Origin: Isoetes taiwanensis
Taxonomy: Eukaryota; Streptophyta; Lycopodiopsida; Isoetales; Isoetaceae
Direction of reading: 5' to 3'
DNA: 64,000 nucleotides
Assembly (NCBI GenBank): GCA_021234155.1
Contig: JAJEKV010000027.1
Coordinates: 17,456,891-17,520,890 of the forward strand
The translations under genes were made by a program, and so were the position numbers. The notes beneath the pieces are model-generated. The model did not search any database and had not been told where the DNA came from. It worked only from the letters and a program-made list of their open reading frames with translations. Positions 60,089 through 64,000 of the stretch are shown here, in pieces (within the stretch, counting starts at the first letter, position 1; every line of letters begins with the position of its first letter).

Positions 60089-60452
60089 GAGGATTCTTTT
60101 TTTTTTTTTTTTTTTTTTTTTGAGGGAATGAAGCTTTTTAATCATTAATTATGGAGAATAAGTACAAAAATAGAGTATTGCATGACAGAGAAGTCAACAA
60201 TATGTAACATAAGGAAATGTTTTTTGGACTTGGTATAGCCCATGCATAGAGTAGCAGCAATATGTAGAGCACTTAAAATAGCCGAGAACATATAGTATTG
60301 CAACACAATAAAGATATTGCTGTTGATGGCAGCAACATTTTCAGTAGGAATAAGATCTTGAAGTATTTTGCTGATGAAGCCAACTACATTTCATGTAGAT
60401 TCCTTGAGACAAAAATATGCAAAAACCATGTTATAGAAAAATGAGGCAGAAA

Positions 60453-60971
60453 TCAGAAGTTATAGGTGTCCAGAAAGTGGAAGTGGTCTCTGAATTGTGG
60501 ATAGAGTATTGGAATGAAATTCTTTCCCCAATCAACAATCTCGATCAGCCTGTTTGAGTTACATGTGGAATATAAATGGATAAGAGTGCCATAACAATCT
60601 GCTCTGCCCCTATGATAGTAGTAGCACTCTCTATAAAACTCGAACTGCCTATCTGTCATATCCATACTATTGGCATGCATAAACCACCATAGCACACACA
60701 TTAACTGAGTCTCCTTGCAGAATTCTTTGGCCCACTCAACCTCTCTTCTTGGAATCTCAACTAAGTTCTCATATAACTTTCCTTTGACATGACCTGTCCA
60801 AAAGTTGTAATCCATTTGATTCTGCACTTGACTCTGTATCCCATGCTGCTCTGACAAAGGAAGACCAATGTACTTAGAGGCCCCAATTTCATCAAATTGC
60901 AGGTCAAGTTTGTACTTGCAGTTCCAGAGATATTCTAGGAAAATTAGAATCAGAATTAGTATTATCATCAT
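60453..60971 (-). CDS. 172-codon terminal frame of the L1 element, unknown domain
   Basis: After the zinc finger and the SLWNIWKHRN-like block the element keeps a clean frame reading REVEWAKEFCKETQLMCVLWW, FYRECYYYHRGRADCYG and IVDWGKNFIPILYPQFRDHF. It is rich in Tyr, Trp and Cys. The usual L1 end is an RNase-H-like or low-complexity tail; I do not recognise this one. It may be the C-terminal end of ORF2 through a frame change or a separate small ORF. It ends about 330 bp before the poly-A. Confidence 0.4.
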   Translation of the reverse strand: MMIILILILIFLEYLWNCKYKLDLQFDEIGASKYIGLPLSEQHGIQSQVQNQMDYNFWTGHVKGKLYENLVEIPRREVEWAKEFCKETQLMCVLWWFMHANSMDMTDRQFEFYRECYYYHRGRADCYGTLIHLYSTCNSNRLIEIVDWGKNFIPILYPQFRDHFHFLDTYNF

Positions 60972-61829
60972 GACAGTTTAATTTAAATAGATTAAAAGAA
61001 CCAGCAAAATGTCCAATAGAATTCCAAAGCTGATCAAATTGAGCATCAACATATTTAATCTTTTGTGCTGTTGCTGTTAGCTCTAAATCATATAACCTGC
61101 AATTTAATCCAAAAGGTAGACAGATTGTGACCTCCATATAAGCATCTATTTCTGTGTTTCCATATATTCCATAAAGAGATGAAGCTAATAGTATTTTTAG
61201 AAGCATTATTGTTCATCATGAAATCTAGAATAGCAGCAGGTCTATGAATATTAAAATTATTCTCAAACTAGGACCAGAAGCTATTTAATTTAGGACAGAG
61301 GAAGATATGCTCCATAGTTTCCACAGAGTCACAACCCAGAGGGCATAATGGGGAGATCATTTGTTGCACACCTGACTGAATATTCTGAATACTCTGTTGA
61401 TTCTGATGACTGCAAATAGCTAGGAGGTTAGGGACACTTTTATTAGCTATCAGCCAATTGAATAAGATATTTTTGGCGCACAATAAGAATTCCAGACATT
61501 CATAAATAGATCCTTTTCAACCTGCTCAATGATGTGCCAATATTTAGCTGCTTTGGAAGGTAGATTGGAATTGGATAAGAAGGCATATACTCTGGACACT
61601 TTATACAGATTTTTGTTGTTTAGAAGCCAATCATTTTCTGGAATAGGATTAGCATCTATATTTATGTTGGCCACTTTACTAATAATATGTCTACAAAGCA
61701 ATCTATCAGTGCTTGTACCCCTGATCTTGGCCTTGAGTCTGGTCCAAGAGATCCATCTTCCATTTGACCAGAGGTCACCTAGATTACAAACATTATTAAG
61801 CATCCATTTCTTATATAGGTTGGAAAGGG

Positions 61830-62790
61830 TGCAGAAAGCTTTCTTGACATATAGCTTGGGAGTGAAGGACACCGTACCGTATCAGATTTTGTTGTATGAG
61901 ACGGGGTTCTGGCCTTTACAGCATTCTGCTATGCGCAGGCATCTTACTTGCTTTCATAAGGTGGATGGGATGGATGACCATCGCTTGCCCCCACAGGCCG
62001 TGTTGTTAACGCAGGGCCCCCAGCGGCTGAAGAGGGTATGGCACGAGCACTGTAAGGGATGGTTTAGGAGGTGGTCTATGGATTACCAACAGATGGTGGC
62101 ACTGGCAGATTCTGATGCGCAGAATGGGCAATTGGATGCGGGCTATGCTGCCACCCTGTGGGATGCCTCTACTCTTGCAAAGCCCAAGACAGAGCACTAT
62201 CACGCTCAGATTAATCCCGGCTTTGAGCATGGACCCCATCGGTACTTGAAAGCACACATCTCTGTGAAGAAACGGAGAGCTATTGCTGCCATAAGGACGG
62301 GTTCCCATTACCTCATAATTGAAACAGTCATTTGGGGTGAATGGCGGGCCGGGATCCCCGTGGAGGAGAGGATATGTCGGTGTTGTGAGATGCACGTGAT
62401 AGAGGATGAGCACCATGCCCTCCAAATTGCCCAAAGATATGCCCATGTCCGAAAAGCGATTACACCGATCTTAGATGCTCGACACACCGCTACATCGATT
62501 ACTCGCATCACCTATGGTAGCCGACCGAGCTTACATCATGCGATTTCGGCCCGTCCGGGACTTGCTCTTACGGGGCATGGTATTTGAGAGCCTCTTGTTA
62601 GGGTTTTTCCTCCCAAGTGGGGGTTTTTCATCCCTGAGTAGGGTTCTCTTGTCTGATTACATTGTTTGTTTTTGGTGTTTGGGTTTTTGGCTTTTTTGCC
62701 TGTTCTCTGCATGTACCGTCTCATAGGCCTCTGGCCTCCGTGGACGTTAAAATAAACTTCCTTCCTTCCTTCCTTCCTTATAAATCTTAG
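61830..62790 (+). mobile_element. 5'-truncated LINE nested in the L1, with CTTC tail
   Basis: The frame continuing from about 61835 to 62587 reads SLGVKDTVPYQILLYETGFW, RYLKAHISVKKRRAIAAIR and RICRCCEMHVIEDEHHALQ, the last a Cys/His cluster near the C-terminus. It belongs to the same family as the element at 24-29 kb. The 3' end GGACGTTAAAATAA is followed by about five CTTC units (62757-62780). The left end is ragged, and both flanks belong to the minus-strand L1. Only the last about 0.95 kb was inserted, as is usual for incomplete target-primed reverse transcription. The reading frame is open to near the end. Confidence 0.85.
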
Positions 62791-62931
62791 GATGAATAAT
62801 AGCCAAAGGGATGCCATCTCTTTTTGATAGGTTTGGATTCCAGAAGATACTCATTTCCTGATGAGCCTGATCTATATTAGAATATGAAAATGCTTTGGAT
62901 ACATAATTCCAGGCCTTCAAAAGATTCCTCA

Positions 62932-63987
62932 TCAAAGGTGAGGTATTTGCAGCAGGTTTGATATCATTAAAAGCTGAGTGGGGGAGCTGATGATCAATTG
63001 CAGGGTGTCCTTGATGACACTTTTGGAAATCCAGAAGTTAAGGAATTCAGTGGCAGCATTTTTTCTTTCAAAAAGAGCTTTCCATATATACTTACCTCCT
63101 AAGACATAAGCTTGGAGTCTAAGATTTTTACACCCGAGGCCACCTACAGATTTTTTCCTTGTAACATAATCCCAGTTAACAAGCTGCTTCTTACCCCAGA
63201 TAAAATTTCTAATGATTCTCTCTAATTGTTGATAAATGCATTTAGGAGCAATGAGGGCAGAAGAGAAATAAACATGTGAACTGGCAATGACAGAAGAGGC
63301 AATGATAGATATGCCAGCAACAGATAGGCAACTGCCATAATTATTGAGTTTTTTTCTGATCTTGTCAACAATAGGGCTCCAGAGAGTTTTGATGTTAATA
63401 TCCAGGCCTAAGGGCATACCTAGCAACTTAGTAGCTTGATTAGCAGCTACACATTTAATCCCAAAAATATATGATTGATTAGGAGCACCAATAATTACAG
63501 ATTTTTGAGTATTCAAATGAATACCAGAGGCCTGACTGAAATTTTGAATGATTCTCAAGAAAAACTCAATGTTTCTATCATCATTCTGCAAAAATGAAAA
63601 GGAGTCATCTGCATATTGTAGTAGAGTCAGCTGATTCTGAGAGTTTGGCATGACCAAACCCTTTATGTTTCCCAGATTTTGATGATGCAAAATAGCCCTT
63701 GTTAATTGATCAGCAGCAACAATAAAAAGATAAGGTGCTAAGGGGCAGCCTTGTCTAACACCTTTTTGGAGGGGGAAGAATTTACTTGGAAAACCATTGA
63801 TCAAAATAGAAGATTGAGCACGAGAGTTCAACCCTATAATAAGCTGGATCAACTTTTCAGGGAAGCCAATTTTCCTCAAGGCCAGCTCTAAGAAATCCCA
63901 CCTGATGGAATCAAAAGCTTTAGAAAAATCTAACTTTAAAAGAATGCAATTTTGATTAGAATGTTTGGCCCAATGCAATCCTTCCAT
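62932..63987 (-). pseudogene. L1-type reverse transcriptase, partial
   Basis: The 351-codon frame holds motifs A to E of a LINE reverse transcriptase: LKLDFSKAFDSIRWDFL, the RQGCPLAPYLF turn, YADD in LLQYADDSFSFL, SGIHLNTQKS, and the thumb with LLGMPLG. It is intact within the window but continues beyond the right edge, and its C-terminal half is separated by the nested LINE. The catalytic residues are present. Confidence 0.9.
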
Positions 63988-64000
63988 TGCAGCAATGTAA

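Larger units (their letters stand above)
60089..63987 (-). mobile_element. L1-type LINE, 3' part, interrupted by another LINE
   Basis: A poly-A tail (poly-T at 60089-60120 on the plus strand) marks the 3' end. The reverse transcriptase (63987-62932) reads LLKLDFSKAFDSIRWDFL, GVRQGCPLAPYLF and LQYADDSFSF, with YADD at 63614-63603. After the nested insertion (about 61.83-62.78 kb) come GRWISWTRLKAKIRG and YHIISKVAN-like text, a zf-RVT zinc finger (CPLGCDSVETMEHIFLCPKL, 61368-61300) and the SLYGIYGNTEID/SLWNIWKHRN block. A last 172-codon frame (60971-60453) precedes the tail. Frames shift several times. The 5' part, including the endonuclease, lies beyond the right edge. Confidence 0.9.

Noticed and set aside
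61450-61872. The minus-strand frame beginning MSFTPKLYVKKAF as a separate gene
   Set aside because: From LNNVCNLGDLW onward it is the L1 polyprotein. Its first residues overlap the nested LINE junction.

Overview
The window is nuclear DNA of a land plant. It holds intron-containing genes for exportin-T (PAUSED), the chloroplast protein PGR5, a HAESA-like receptor kinase and a fragment of an EMB8-like hydrolase, embedded in plant-type transposable elements (chromodomain Ty3/gypsy retrotransposons with an initiator-Met-tRNA primer site, L1-type and other LINEs, PIF/Harbinger). Low gene density and many nested repeats suggest a large genome. Fern or another seed-free plant is my guess from protein divergence and LINE type; I cannot prove it.

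Layout. 1-4 kb: eleven exons of exportin-T on the minus strand, running off the left edge. 4.6-6.1 kb: decayed LINE reverse transcriptase, then a decayed gypsy gag with a primer-binding site. 7.4-11.7 kb: broken minus-strand transposase-like gene with a zinc finger. 12.7-13.9 kb: a 1.2-kb non-coding element with terminal inverted repeats. 14.7-16.5 kb: a domain fragment, a tandem array studded with a 20-base palindrome, and a long hairpin; two possible exons of an unidentified minus-strand gene follow near 17 kb. 18.0-18.8 kb: two tandem copies of a dispersed repeat, found again at 22.4 and 42.3 kb. 21.6-22.0 kb: PGR5 with a G-box upstream. 23.3-24.05 kb: three copies of a repeat unit. 24.05-29.15 kb: a GC-rich, frameshifted LINE with a pentanucleotide tail.

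29.26-40.94 kb: one LTR retrotransposon with two ~1.65-kb LTRs, primer site, polypurine tract, near-matching 5-bp target duplication and a chromodomain end, but no reverse transcriptase that I can recognise. 44.2-47.6 kb: receptor kinase. 48.3-53.8 kb: a Myb/SANT-like Harbinger ORF (plus strand) and a Harbinger transposase (minus strand) face each other, with the EMB8-like fragment between them. 53.8-60.1 kb: gypsy parts (LTR, gag-protease, integrase-chromodomain, 3' LTR) mixed with LINE pieces. 60.1-64 kb: minus-strand L1-type LINE, interrupted by a 5'-truncated plus-strand LINE of the same family as the one at 24-29 kb.

The host genes do not form a functional cluster: they serve tRNA export, photosynthetic electron flow, peptide perception and lipid or ester hydrolysis. 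Several frameshifts sit in homopolymers or in GC-rich spots where the two LTRs disagree, so part of the apparent decay may be assembly error.
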